A model generated the notes under the pieces. That model worked only from the letters and a program-made list of their open reading frames with translations, ran no database searches and had not been told where the DNA came from. Positions 1 to 8,075 of a stretch of DNA of 64,000 nucleotides are shown here, in pieces. Origin of the DNA: Ruminococcus sp. 210702-SL.1.03 (GTDB taxonomy: Bacteria > Bacillota > Clostridia > Oscillospirales > Ruminococcaceae); contig NZ_JAJCLZ010000007.1 of assembly GCF_020559915.1 (NCBI RefSeq), forward strand, positions 62,001-126,000. Reading direction: 5' to 3'. Both the position numbers and the translations under genes were made by a program. Numbering within the stretch: the stretch's first letter is position 1; each line of letters opens with the position of its first letter.

Positions 1-496
1 TAAGCCGCCGAAAATGTTCGACATAGAAAAAATGGCGCGGCGCTGGGGCGAATGTGTGCTGCTGATAAAACAGCATGGTTTTGTAAATACTAAGACCGCG
101 ATACCCGAAAGCTGCTGCGGCTTCGCTTTCGATGTTTCGCATGATATGAAGATAGAGGAGCTGCTTTGCGTTTCAGACGTCTGCATCACCGATTACTCCT
201 CGCTGATATTTGAATATTCACTCTTTGAAAGACCTATGGTGTTTTACGCCTACGACCTTGACGAATTTTACGATTACCGCGGATTTTACTACAAATACGA
301 CCGCGATTTCCTGCCGGGGGATATTGTAAAGACCGAAGCTGAGCTTGCCGAGAGCGTGGCGAGGGCGCTGGAGCAGGGCTGCGATACCGCCGAGGTGCGC
401 CGCTTCCGCGAACGCTTTATGGGCGCCTGCGACGGCAGGAGCGCCGAGCGGATAATCGGCTATATAACGGATAATAATGATAACGATATAAAGTAA
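1..496 (+). CDS. CDP-glycerol/CDP-ribitol phosphotransferase-like protein, C-terminal part (5' truncated by window edge)
   Basis: The reading frame is open from base 2, so the start lies upstream of the window; the ATG at 14 is internal. The visible 164 residues match the C-terminal half of the CDP-glycerol:polyol-phosphate transferase family (TagB/TagF/TarL, Glyphos_transf). The block ITDYSSLIFEYSLFERPMVF around nt 187-246 is the family signature for the second nucleotide-binding half, followed by a FYYKYDRDFLPG-type segment. Such enzymes transfer polyol phosphate from a CDP-polyol to a teichoic-acid-like chain at the cytoplasmic face of the membrane. The full-length relative at 4999-6867 has the same block. 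Cognate polyol cannot be told from the sequence. The gene precedes two pyruvyltransferase-like genes and a CDP-polyol cassette on the same strand. Confidence 0.85.
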   Translation, partial: KPPKMFDIEKMARRWGECVLLIKQHGFVNTKTAIPESCCGFAFDVSHDMKIEELLCVSDVCITDYSSLIFEYSLFERPMVFYAYDLDEFYDYRGFYYKYDRDFLPGDIVKTEAELAESVARALEQGCDTAEVRRFRERFMGACDGRSAERIIGYITDNNDNDIK

Positions 497-526
497 AAAT
501 ATGATTTTCGGAGGAATTTTTAAGCT

Positions 527-1723
527 ATGAAATTTGGTGTGATAATGCACAAGACTACGCAGAATATCGGCGATGATATTCAGACATTCGCGGCTAAGTG
601 CCACCTGCCGAGCGTAGATTATTTTATCGACAGAGAGTGCCTCGATATTTTTGAAACGCCCGATAAAAAGCCCGCCGCAGTGGTCATGAGCGCGTGGTAT
701 ATGTGGAAAAAGTGGAACTGGCCGCCCTCTGACTACGTTGTGCCGCTGCTTACCGGCATACATTTTTCCGACCATCAGGCTTCGGAGCAGACGGGAAGCC
801 CTGTGCAGACCGAATTTCTGACAGGCTGCGGAGCGGAGTATATGAATAAAAACGGCCCCGTGGGCTGCCGCGATATGTACACCTACAATAAATTCAAGTC
901 GATAGGGCTCGACGCTTTTTTCTCGGGCTGCATAACCCTTACGCTGCCTAAGATGGAGATAAAGAAGCCCGAGCGCGAATACATCTGCGCCGCCGACCTG
1001 CCTAAGGACATTCTCGCCGCGCTGAAAGAGCGAATGAAGGGCACGGGCATCGACATAGTGGAAACTACTCATTATAAAGACTACCGCAACAGCAATGCTA
1101 CTTGGGAGGAGCGCGAGGCGGCTGTAAAAGAGCTGCTGACCATCTACCAGAACGCTAAATGCGTAGTTACCCGCCGCCTGCACTGCGCGCTGCCGTGCCT
1201 TGCTATGGAAGTGCCTGTATTCGTTACCAACCGCCACAAGCGCCCCGTATCGGGCAGATTTGACCCATATTACGACTGGATAGCGAATTGCAGCTACAAA
1301 GAATTTCTCGCGGGAAAATTCGATTACAATTTCGCTGACCCGCCCGCTAACGACCCCGCATACCTCGAGGTGCGCAACGCTATGATAAAGTCGATAGACG
1401 ATTTCGTGGCGAAGTACAAGGACGAGGAGGGCAGCCCCGAGCAGTACAAAAAGACCTCGTACACCGCCGAGGAGCTGTATAAATGGCGCTGCGACACCAT
1501 GCGCGACTGCATGAACCGCTGGTTCGACATAACAGTGGCTGAGGAGAAAGAGCTTAAAGAGCTGCGCGCTTTCAAAAAGACTCACGAAAACGAGCACGAT
1601 AAGCTCATGCAGTACAAGGCGGAAAGCGAAAGAAGCAAAAAGATACTGGGCTGCCGCAGCGTAAAGCTGGCTATAAAGGCGCGAAACGCTTTCATGCCGA
1701 AAGACAAAAAGATAAAAGTATAA
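527..1723 (+). CDS. Polysaccharide pyruvyl transferase family protein (copy 1)
   Basis: A 398-residue protein of the polysaccharide pyruvyltransferase superfamily (PF04230 type). It has the N-terminal NIGDD glycine/aspartate motif at residues 13-17, a central GPVGCRDMYTYNKFKSIG segment and a distal RRLHCALPCLAM block near residue 216. These fit enzymes that add ketal pyruvate, or modify by a related reaction, sugars or polyols of surface polymers. The start follows GGAGG 8 nt upstream. The C terminus (about 330-398) is charged and helical and ends in a basic tail ARNAFMPKDKKIKV shared with the next gene. The second copy at 1785 shares most of the sequence, so this is a local tandem duplication. 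The acceptor substrate is unknown; context points to a teichoic-acid-like polymer. Confidence 0.8.
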   Translation: MKFGVIMHKTTQNIGDDIQTFAAKCHLPSVDYFIDRECLDIFETPDKKPAAVVMSAWYMWKKWNWPPSDYVVPLLTGIHFSDHQASEQTGSPVQTEFLTGCGAEYMNKNGPVGCRDMYTYNKFKSIGLDAFFSGCITLTLPKMEIKKPEREYICAADLPKDILAALKERMKGTGIDIVETTHYKDYRNSNATWEEREAAVKELLTIYQNAKCVVTRRLHCALPCLAMEVPVFVTNRHKRPVSGRFDPYYDWIANCSYKEFLAGKFDYNFADPPANDPAYLEVRNAMIKSIDDFVAKYKDEEGSPEQYKKTSYTAEELYKWRCDTMRDCMNRWFDITVAEEKELKELRAFKKTHENEHDKLMQYKAESERSKKILGCRSVKLAIKARNAFMPKDKKIKV

Positions 1724-1784
1724 TAGTAAAAAAAATAAGATAAACGGCAACAAACAGAACAAAAAAGAAGGGGACATTTCTGAT

Positions 1785-3095
1785 ATGAAGTTTGGCGTTA
1801 TGGTGCACAAGCATACGCAGAATATCGGCGACGATATACAGACATTCGCGGCGGCGCGGCTGCTGCCCGAGCTGACATATTTTCTCGACCGCGAGCGCCT
1901 TGACAGCTTCGTTACCGAAGACGGCGAGCCTGCCGCGGTGGTGATGAGCGCGTGGTATATGTGGCACAAGTGGAACTGGCCGCCCTCAAAATACATCATG
2001 CCGCTGTACGTCGGTATGCACTATACTGACAACGAGCTGGCGCAGCAGGACGGCTCGCCAGTAAAGACTGAGTTTCTTACAGGTATCGGCAAAGAGCATT
2101 TCGACGCTTACTCGCCGATAGGCTGCCGCGACACATACACCGAGAGAACTTTCAAAGAGCTGGGCATAGACGCGTATTTCTCAGGCTGCATAACCCTTAC
2201 GCTGCCGAAAATGCCGATAGTAAAGCCTGAACGTGAGTACGTTTGCTGCGTAGACGTCAGCAAAGCCGCCGCAGAGCACACGCGAAAGCTGCTCGAAGGC
2301 ACGGGTATAGAGCTGCGCGAGATAACGCATTATAAAGACTACCGCAACAGCGATGCGACATGGGAAGAGCGCGTGAAAAACGTAACCGACCTGCTGACTG
2401 TTTATCAGAACGCTAAGTGCGTTGTAACACGCCGCCTGCACTGCGCGCTGCCTTGCCTCGCTATGGGTGTGCCGGTGCTCACGCTGAATAACGAAAAGGC
2501 GGGGGCGGATATACGCTTTGAGCCGTATTACGATTGGCTGCACAACTGCTCGCGCGAGGAGTATATATCGGGCGAATACGATTACGATATTACTGATCCG
2601 CCCGCGAACTCCGAAAAGCATTTGGAGTGCAGAGAGCGCCTGATAAAGACCGTTACGGACTTTGCCGAAAAGTACAAGGATATCCACGGCACAGCTGAGG
2701 AGCTTGCAAAGACGGCTTACACGCAGGAGCAGCTCATAAACTGGCGGCATGACACCATGAAAAACTGCATGGATCGCTGGCTGTACGTCACGCGCGGGCA
2801 TATACATACCATCGCGAAGCTGGAGAAGCGCTCGGCAAAGCTCGGCGAAGAGAAGAAAAAGAGCGCCGACCTGAGCAAAAAGCTGGCGGCGGAAAAAAAG
2901 CTGACGGAGGAGCAGAGCAGGCGCATAGCCGAGCTGGAAAGCAAACTGGCAGCCGCCGAGAACGGGCTTGCCGAGAGCGAGAGGCAGAACAAGCGCATGA
3001 GGAAAATAATCTCATGCCGCTGCGTAAGGTACTCGGTGGCGGCGCGCAACGCCTTTGTCAAGAAAAACAAGAAAATAAAAATAGACGATATATAA
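1785..3095 (+). CDS. Polysaccharide pyruvyl transferase family protein (copy 2, coiled-coil tail)
   Basis: Paralogue of the preceding gene, 436 residues, with the same NIGDD motif at 13-17, a GCRDTYTERTFKELGIDA segment and RRLHCALPCLAMGVP. It is about 38 residues longer because of a heptad-like Lys/Glu/Ala/Leu-rich coiled coil at roughly 345-410, before a basic end (ARNAFVKKNKKIKI) like that of copy 1. The coiled coil suggests self-association or docking on another surface-polymer enzyme. The two copies are separated by 61 bp and are probably co-transcribed. Enzymatic role is inferred from the family; the separate substrates of the two copies are unknown. Confidence 0.8.
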   Translation: MKFGVMVHKHTQNIGDDIQTFAAARLLPELTYFLDRERLDSFVTEDGEPAAVVMSAWYMWHKWNWPPSKYIMPLYVGMHYTDNELAQQDGSPVKTEFLTGIGKEHFDAYSPIGCRDTYTERTFKELGIDAYFSGCITLTLPKMPIVKPEREYVCCVDVSKAAAEHTRKLLEGTGIELREITHYKDYRNSDATWEERVKNVTDLLTVYQNAKCVVTRRLHCALPCLAMGVPVLTLNNEKAGADIRFEPYYDWLHNCSREEYISGEYDYDITDPPANSEKHLECRERLIKTVTDFAEKYKDIHGTAEELAKTAYTQEQLINWRHDTMKNCMDRWLYVTRGHIHTIAKLEKRSAKLGEEKKKSADLSKKLAAEKKLTEEQSRRIAELESKLAAAENGLAESERQNKRMRKIISCRCVRYSVAARNAFVKKNKKIKIDDI

Positions 3096-3113
3096 AAATA
3101 GTAAAGAGGTAAT

Positions 3114-3827
3114 TTGAAGATGATATACGGAGCAATGCTCGCAGGGGGAAGCGGCACAAGAGTTAAAAGCTCAGACGTGCCGAAGCAGTTTATAGAGATA
3201 GGCGGCGCACCTGTGATAATACACACGCTGAACAATATGCTGAAAGTGGAAAGGTTCGACCTTATCTACATCGCCTGCCGCGAGGACTACATCGAATATC
3301 TGAAAAAGGCTGCCGCCGAGCACGCGAGCCACCCCGAAAAGGTTCGCATAATAGCGGGCGGAAAAGAGCGCATGGACTCTATACGCTGCGTTACCGACGC
3401 GATAGAGCGCGACAACGGTATAGGCGAGGAGGACGTTATAGTTATCCACGACGCCGTAAGGCCTTTCGTTACTGAAAAGATACTTAACGACTCTATCGAC
3501 TGCGCGGCTAAGTACGGCGCCTGCGTATGCGGTCTGCCCTGCGCGGACACTATACTGCATTCGGTAAAGGGCGGCGTGGTAGACGACATACCCGCCCGCA
3601 GCGAGCTTTTCTGCGGACAAGCCCCAGACAGCTTTCGCCTGCACCACTTCATCAAAATGCAGGAGAACCTTACTCCCGAGCAGAAGGAGAAGATAACGGG
3701 AACTTCGCAGATATGCACCATGAACGGCCAGCCCATATACATCATAGAGGGCGACGCCATAAACTTCAAGATAACTACCGACAGCGACTTGCTTATGGTA
3801 AGAACGCTGATGGGTGAAAAAGCATAA
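3114..3827 (+). CDS. IspD/TarI-family cytidylyltransferase (probable CDP-polyol synthase)
   Basis: 237 residues of the IspD/TarI nucleotidyltransferase family. Visible motifs are the CTP-binding loop LAGGSGTRV...PKQF near residues 8-24, HDAVRPF near 113, the FCGQAPDSF segment and EGDAINFKITTDSDL near the C terminus. The family makes CDP-methylerythritol (IspD) or CDP-ribitol (TarI) from CTP and a polyol phosphate. Its position directly before a TarJ-like dehydrogenase and a polyol-phosphate transferase favours the TarI-type role, supplying an activated polyol for a surface polymer. The start is preceded by AAAGAGG. A housekeeping IspD role cannot be excluded from sequence alone but fits the neighbours less well. 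Confidence 0.8.
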   Translation: MKMIYGAMLAGGSGTRVKSSDVPKQFIEIGGAPVIIHTLNNMLKVERFDLIYIACREDYIEYLKKAAAEHASHPEKVRIIAGGKERMDSIRCVTDAIERDNGIGEEDVIVIHDAVRPFVTEKILNDSIDCAAKYGACVCGLPCADTILHSVKGGVVDDIPARSELFCGQAPDSFRLHHFIKMQENLTPEQKEKITGTSQICTMNGQPIYIIEGDAINFKITTDSDLLMVRTLMGEKA

Positions 3828-3866
3828 ATTTATACAAAAGTTCAGTTTTTAGAAAGGAAATCTGAA

Positions 3867-4937
3867 ATGAAAAGTCTTATCGACATTCCTGAAAAGATGA
3901 AAGCTCTCGTGCTTCACGGCGTGGGAGATCTGCGGTACGAGGAGATAGACGTGCCCGAGCTGAAAGAGGGCACTGTGCTGCTGAAAATAAAAGCCTGCGG
4001 CATATGCTCAAGCGATATACCCAGAATATTTGTAAACGGCACATACCATTTCCCGACAGTGCCGGGCCACGAATTTTCGGGACAGATAGTAGCCGTGGGC
4101 GACGGAGCAGACGAAGCCCTGCTCGGCAGAAGAAGCTGCGTATTCCCGATGCTGCCCTGCCGCACCTGCAAAGCCTGCGGTATGGAAGAGTGGGCGCAGT
4201 GCTCGGGATACAGCTATTTCGGCTCGCGTCAGGACGGCGCATTTGCCGAATATCTCGTAGTGCCAACATGGAACTTAGTGCCTTTTGCAGACACGCTTTC
4301 TTACGAGGAAGCCGCGCTCTGCGAACCTGCCGCGGTATCGCTGCACGCAGTGAACATCTCGCAGGCGGCTGAGGGCATGAACGCGGTGGTAGTCGGCACG
4401 GGCACTATCGCATTCCTCATCGGCTCTTTCGTAAAGGCAAAGGTCGGCGAGGGCAAGGTCATTATCTGCGGCAGAAGCCAAAACAAGCTGGACTATGCGC
4501 GCGACCTGGGCTTTGAGACTATCAATACATCTGAGGAAGCCATCGCCGAAGGCGTAAAGCGCATAACGGGCAGCGAGGGCGCAGACGTAGTTTTCGAGGC
4601 GGTAGGCTCTAACGCGGCTATCGAGAACGCTATAAAGGCGGCGGGCGCGCTTAGCAGAGTAGTGCTAATAGGCAACCCGACCGAAGACCTTCATATAGAG
4701 AAAAACGCCTACTGGTCTATACTGCGCAAGCAGCTTACGGTATGCGGCTCTTGGAACTCTAACTACAACAGCCGCGTAAACGACTGGGCGCAGGCGCTCG
4801 AGATATTCGAGAGCGGAAAGCTGAACCTCAAGGGGCTTATCACCCACACGTTCGATATGGCTGATAAGGACAAGGCTTTCGACACGGTAAGAGATCCTAA
4901 GCAGTTCACGCTGAAAGTAATGTTCACTATGGACTGA
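3867..4937 (+). CDS. Zinc-dependent medium-chain alcohol dehydrogenase, TarJ/polyol-phosphate dehydrogenase type
   Basis: 356 residues of the medium-chain dehydrogenase/reductase family. It shows ACGICSSDIPR for the catalytic zinc cysteine, VPGHEFSGQI for the zinc histidine, a cysteine lobe PCRTCKACG for structural zinc, and a VVVGTGTIAFLIG Rossmann turn. It resembles galactitol-1-phosphate and ribulose-5-phosphate (TarJ) dehydrogenases. Next to the TarI-like cytidylyltransferase it is most simply the reductase that turns a ketopentose phosphate into a pentitol phosphate for CDP activation. The downstream pentulose-phosphate epimerase leaves open whether ribulose-5-P or xylulose-5-P is the substrate. 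The start follows AGAAAGGAAA. Confidence 0.8.
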   Translation: MKSLIDIPEKMKALVLHGVGDLRYEEIDVPELKEGTVLLKIKACGICSSDIPRIFVNGTYHFPTVPGHEFSGQIVAVGDGADEALLGRRSCVFPMLPCRTCKACGMEEWAQCSGYSYFGSRQDGAFAEYLVVPTWNLVPFADTLSYEEAALCEPAAVSLHAVNISQAAEGMNAVVVGTGTIAFLIGSFVKAKVGEGKVIICGRSQNKLDYARDLGFETINTSEEAIAEGVKRITGSEGADVVFEAVGSNAAIENAIKAAGALSRVVLIGNPTEDLHIEKNAYWSILRKQLTVCGSWNSNYNSRVNDWAQALEIFESGKLNLKGLITHTFDMADKDKAFDTVRDPKQFTLKVMFTMD

Positions 4938-4998
4938 TTGAAAAACTGATAAACTTGCTGAAAAAGGAAAAGAAAAAGGAAGAGTAAAAAGTAATATC

Positions 4999-6867
4999 AT
5001 GGAAAGCTTCAATTTTTATAAAGTTACAGAGATAGAAGAAATTGAGGACAGAAGAAGAGCGATAGAGAAACAAACGAAGAAAAATGCGGCATTCGCGGTG
5101 CTCGACAAGATAGAGTTCAAGCGCGTGATAATGAACATCGGCGGCAGGCTGGTAAACGCCGACCCCGCCAAGCAGTACGGTGCACGTTTCGTCACCGCCG
5201 ACAGAAAGAAGATGTTTTACCCCGCGCATTTCGACATTGATGGCGACAGGTTCACACTTTCGATGAACATAATGTGCTCTAAGGGCGAAGCACCGATAGC
5301 CACGGGCGAGTATTTCCTCGTGATATTCGAGAAGTACAAAGACCACCGCAAGGAGATGGGCTACAAGCCTACTAAGACGAGCGAAACGGTAAAGCGCAGC
5401 GGCGTGGTGTACAAAATGACCTACGACGAAAAGGGCAATACCACCGCGAAAAAAGCGCTCACCCGCGAGCTTTCCTGCTACATCGACCCCGAGCTGGACG
5501 GTATGTGCACGGATACTGAGGCGAACCCCTGGAATTTTAAGCTGCGGCGCGGCGCGAACAACCTTTTCTACGCCGAATCGCGCATAGATATGGACACCGC
5601 CGAGTATTACCTGATGGTAGAATACAAAGAGCCTTCAAAACCGCTCGGATTTATCGGCAGGCAGAAAAAGTACTGGGGCGGCAAGGTCAGCAATATGAAA
5701 AAAGACCTGAACGCGCTGAACCTTTGGGGATTTACACACCTCTTCAAATTTTTCTGCAAGACGGCTAAGCGAAACGGCGATATCATCCTCTTCGCTTCCG
5801 GCTCGCGCGCGGAGATAGGCGGCAATGAGGAATTTATCTACAAGAGAATGCTTGAGAGGGGCTTGGATAAAAAATACAAGTTCCGCTTCGACTTCAAAGC
5901 CAGCATAAATCAGTCCCGCCCCGCGTGGAAGATGGTGCGCTTCGCCTACTACCTCGCTACTTCGGATATTATCTTGATAGACGATTACTACCCCGAGATA
6001 TACAAGGTGGATTACCCTAAGACCACTAAGATACTACAAGTATGGCACGCCTGCGGAGCTTTCAAATCGCTGGGATTTGAGCGACTGGGCAAGCCGGGCG
6101 CGCCGCCGTTCAATACGCGCGTGCATAAGTGCTATACGCACGTTCCCGTAAGCTCGTACCATTCGGCAAAGCACCACGCCGAGGGCTTCGCGATAGACGA
6201 GAGCAAGTTTTACCCCGTGGGCATACCCCGCACGGATATTTTCTTCGACGAGGAGTATAAAAAGACTACGCGCGAGAAGATGCTGAACGAGTTCCCGCAG
6301 TGCAAAACGGCTAGCACGGTCTACCTCTATGCGCCTACCTTCCGCGGCACTAACGCCACCGACGCTTATTTCCCGTTCGATAAATTCGACCTCGAGCGCT
6401 GGGGAGAGTTCCTAGAGCAGACCGGCTCGGTGCTGATAATAAAGCTGCACCCATTTGTAAGCAAGCGCGTGGAGATACCCGCGAAGTACAAAGACCGCAT
6501 ACTCGACGCTACCGATTACCGCGAGGTAAACGATATACTCTTCATCATCGACGTGCTGATAACCGACTATTCTTCGATAATCTACGAAACATCGCTGCTG
6601 AGAAAGCCTATGCTTTTCTTCGCTTTCGACCGCAGATATTACGAGTTTACCCGCGATTTCTACGAGCCGTATGACCAGCTCGTGCCGGGCAAGATAGTTT
6701 CCGACTTCGACGAGCTGCTCGAAGCTATGAAGAATAAAGATTACGACTTCCACAAGATGGACGCATTTATTGCAAAGAATTTCACATATACCGACGGAAA
6801 AGCTACTGACAGAGTTATCGACAGACTGATAATGGGTCTGCCCGATGGCGAAAGCAAGGCTAAGTAA
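4999..6867 (+). CDS. CDP-polyol phosphotransferase (TagF/TarL-like teichoic acid polymerase)
   Basis: 622 residues. The C-terminal half (about 300-610) is the Glyphos_transf domain, with ILQVWHACGAFKSLGF, VYLYAPTFRGT, LIIKLHPF, VLITDYSSIIYETSLLRKP and a FYEPYDQLVPGKIV stretch. The N-terminal 230 residues form a separate family-unassigned domain, as in many TagF-like proteins that carry a substrate or tethering domain. The enzyme should polymerise or prime polyol phosphate at the inner membrane face, using the product of the upstream TarI/TarJ-like pair. Same orientation and short spacing (61 bp from the dehydrogenase, 14 bp to the epimerase) indicate one operon. There are no transmembrane segments, consistent with a peripheral membrane protein. 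Confidence 0.82.
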   Translation: MESFNFYKVTEIEEIEDRRRAIEKQTKKNAAFAVLDKIEFKRVIMNIGGRLVNADPAKQYGARFVTADRKKMFYPAHFDIDGDRFTLSMNIMCSKGEAPIATGEYFLVIFEKYKDHRKEMGYKPTKTSETVKRSGVVYKMTYDEKGNTTAKKALTRELSCYIDPELDGMCTDTEANPWNFKLRRGANNLFYAESRIDMDTAEYYLMVEYKEPSKPLGFIGRQKKYWGGKVSNMKKDLNALNLWGFTHLFKFFCKTAKRNGDIILFASGSRAEIGGNEEFIYKRMLERGLDKKYKFRFDFKASINQSRPAWKMVRFAYYLATSDIILIDDYYPEIYKVDYPKTTKILQVWHACGAFKSLGFERLGKPGAPPFNTRVHKCYTHVPVSSYHSAKHHAEGFAIDESKFYPVGIPRTDIFFDEEYKKTTREKMLNEFPQCKTASTVYLYAPTFRGTNATDAYFPFDKFDLERWGEFLEQTGSVLIIKLHPFVSKRVEIPAKYKDRILDATDYREVNDILFIIDVLITDYSSIIYETSLLRKPMLFFAFDRRYYEFTRDFYEPYDQLVPGKIVSDFDELLEAMKNKDYDFHKMDAFIAKNFTYTDGKATDRVIDRLIMGLPDGESKAK

Positions 6868-6881
6868 GAAAGGATAAAAAT

Positions 6882-7565
6882 ATGCAGAATAACGATAAGG
6901 GCATCATTTCGGTATCAATGATGTGCGTAAGGCTAGACCTTACTATGGATTACCTCGAAGCTTTCAAGCGCAGCGGCGTTGATATGCTGCATATCGACGT
7001 TATGGACGGTACTTTCGTGCCGAATATCACCATTGGCGTAGACTATGTAAAGCAGCTGAGAGAGATAAGCTCCTGCCCGTTCGACTTCCACTTCATGGTA
7101 GAAGAGCCTGAGGAGAAGATGAAGTGGTTCGATATTCGCGAGGGCGACTGGGTATCGGTACACTGGGAGTCTACAAAGCATATCGACAAGTGTATGCAGT
7201 ATATAAAGAGCCGCGGCGCAAAGGCTTGCGTAGCGCTAAACCCCGGCACGCCTATCTTCATGATAGAGGAGATATACGATTACCTCGACGGCGTACTGCT
7301 GCTCAGCGTAAACCCCGGCTTCGCAGGTCAGAAGATAATCCCCTCCGTCATCGAAAAGGTGAAGAAGATGAAAGCCCACCTCAAAGAGATAGGCAGAGAG
7401 GATATAACGATAATAGCCGACGGCAATATGTCGAACGAAAACTCTAAGCTGATGTACGACGCAGGCGCGCGCATATTCGTAGCGGGCACTTCGAGCATAG
7501 TAAAGAACACGATAGAGGGCGTAGACGACCGCATAGCCGCCATGAGAAAGAGCATTGGCTACTAA
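6882..7565 (+). CDS. Ribulose-phosphate 3-epimerase family protein
   Basis: 227 residues, a TIM-barrel of the ribulose-phosphate 3-epimerase family (Ru5P to Xu5P). HIDVMDGTFVPN near residues 36-48 keeps the metal-binding His and the catalytic Asp, NPGFAGQ marks the phosphate loop region, and ADGNM keeps the second catalytic Asp. It departs from housekeeping enzymes in several places: SVSMMC replaces the usual SILSAD, FDFHFMV replaces DVHLMV, and ADGNMS replaces VDGGI. A specialised paralogue is therefore likely. Being last in the CDP-polyol operon, 14 nt after the polymerase, it may feed the dehydrogenase with xylulose-5-phosphate or a related ketose phosphate. Confidence 0.78.
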   Translation: MQNNDKGIISVSMMCVRLDLTMDYLEAFKRSGVDMLHIDVMDGTFVPNITIGVDYVKQLREISSCPFDFHFMVEEPEEKMKWFDIREGDWVSVHWESTKHIDKCMQYIKSRGAKACVALNPGTPIFMIEEIYDYLDGVLLLSVNPGFAGQKIIPSVIEKVKKMKAHLKEIGREDITIIADGNMSNENSKLMYDAGARIFVAGTSSIVKNTIEGVDDRIAAMRKSIGY

Positions 7566-7586
7566 TTACTAAATACGCATTTGCAT

Positions 7587-7625
7587 TTACAGCCGTTCCG
7601 CAGAAAGCGCGGGGCGGCTTTTTTG
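7587..7625 (+). terminator. Rho-independent terminator after the surface-polymer operon
   Basis: A GC-rich hairpin (AGCCGttccgc...gcggggCGGCT) followed by TTTTTT lies about 25-60 nt after the epimerase stop codon. Confidence 0.7.
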
Positions 7626-7688
7626 CGCTGTTTTGTCATATCCCGTCGACGCGGAATAGTATAGAGCATAGGGCAGGGGGTGAGATAT

Positions 7689-7769
7689 ATGGAGATACTG
7701 CTTGCGGCGGCGTGCGCAGGGCTTGTGAACGGTCTGCGCTTTTTCAAGGTGATTTGCAGGAGAGGGTGA
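7689..7769 (+). CDS. Possible 26-residue hydrophobic small protein
   Basis: ATG at 7689 lies 7 nt after a GGGGG Shine-Dalgarno. It opens a 26-codon frame, MEILLAAACAGLVNGLRFF followed by a short basic end (KVICRRG). The hydrophobic core plus basic C terminus resembles a single-span membrane micropeptide. I do not recognise a family, and there is no homologue in the window to test it against. It lies between the operon terminator and the nested inverted repeats at 7805-7975. It could equally be chance. Confidence 0.25.
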   Translation: MEILLAAACAGLVNGLRFFKVICRRG

Positions 7770-7804
7770 CGGCAAGTTTGCACACCCCTAAGCACAATTT
7801 TCTT

Positions 7805-7975
7805 ATTTTGCACTCATGTACGAAACCCCTGTATTTACTGGTAGTTTTCAAGAGTGCACGGTAAGACCTCGTGCACTCATGGAGAGAGATTTTACCATCA
7901 TGCGTGCACGGAAAAAGGTCGTGCACTCATGTAAACACCCAGCAAAATCAAGGGTTTGCGCCATGAGTGCAAAAT
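7805..7975. repeat. Nested inverted-repeat element with TGCACTCATG repeats
   Basis: The outer arms ATTTTGCACTCATG (7805-7818) and CATGAGTGCAAAAT (7962-7975) are perfect 14-bp inverted repeats. Inside, GAGTGCACG (7852-7860) and CGTGCACTC (7870-7878) form a perfect 9-bp hairpin, and another GTGCACG...CGTGCAC pair spans 7903-7927. The string TGCACTCATG occurs three times directly and once inverted. The stretch has no gene. It is probably a small non-autonomous mobile element or a structured intergenic RNA. Confidence 0.6.
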
Positions 7976-8014
7976 AACTTTATTGACTGTGCCCCATCTG
8001 CACTGATGGGAGCG

Positions 8015-8055
8015 CAAAAAAGCTCTTCTCAGCGTTTGCCGAAAAGAGCTTTGCG
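8015..8055 (-). terminator. Terminator of glmU
   Basis: Read on the minus strand: AGCTCTTTTC...GAGAAGAGCT hairpin followed by TTTTTT, just downstream of the glmU stop codon at 8076. Confidence 0.75.
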
Positions 8056-8075
8056 TACTTATTTAATTTTGCGTA

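Noticed and set aside
218..1999. Long open frame on the minus strand across the pyruvyltransferase genes
   Set aside because: It lies wholly antisense to two well-supported genes and has no family resemblance or ribosome site; long antisense frames come from the codon bias of this genome.
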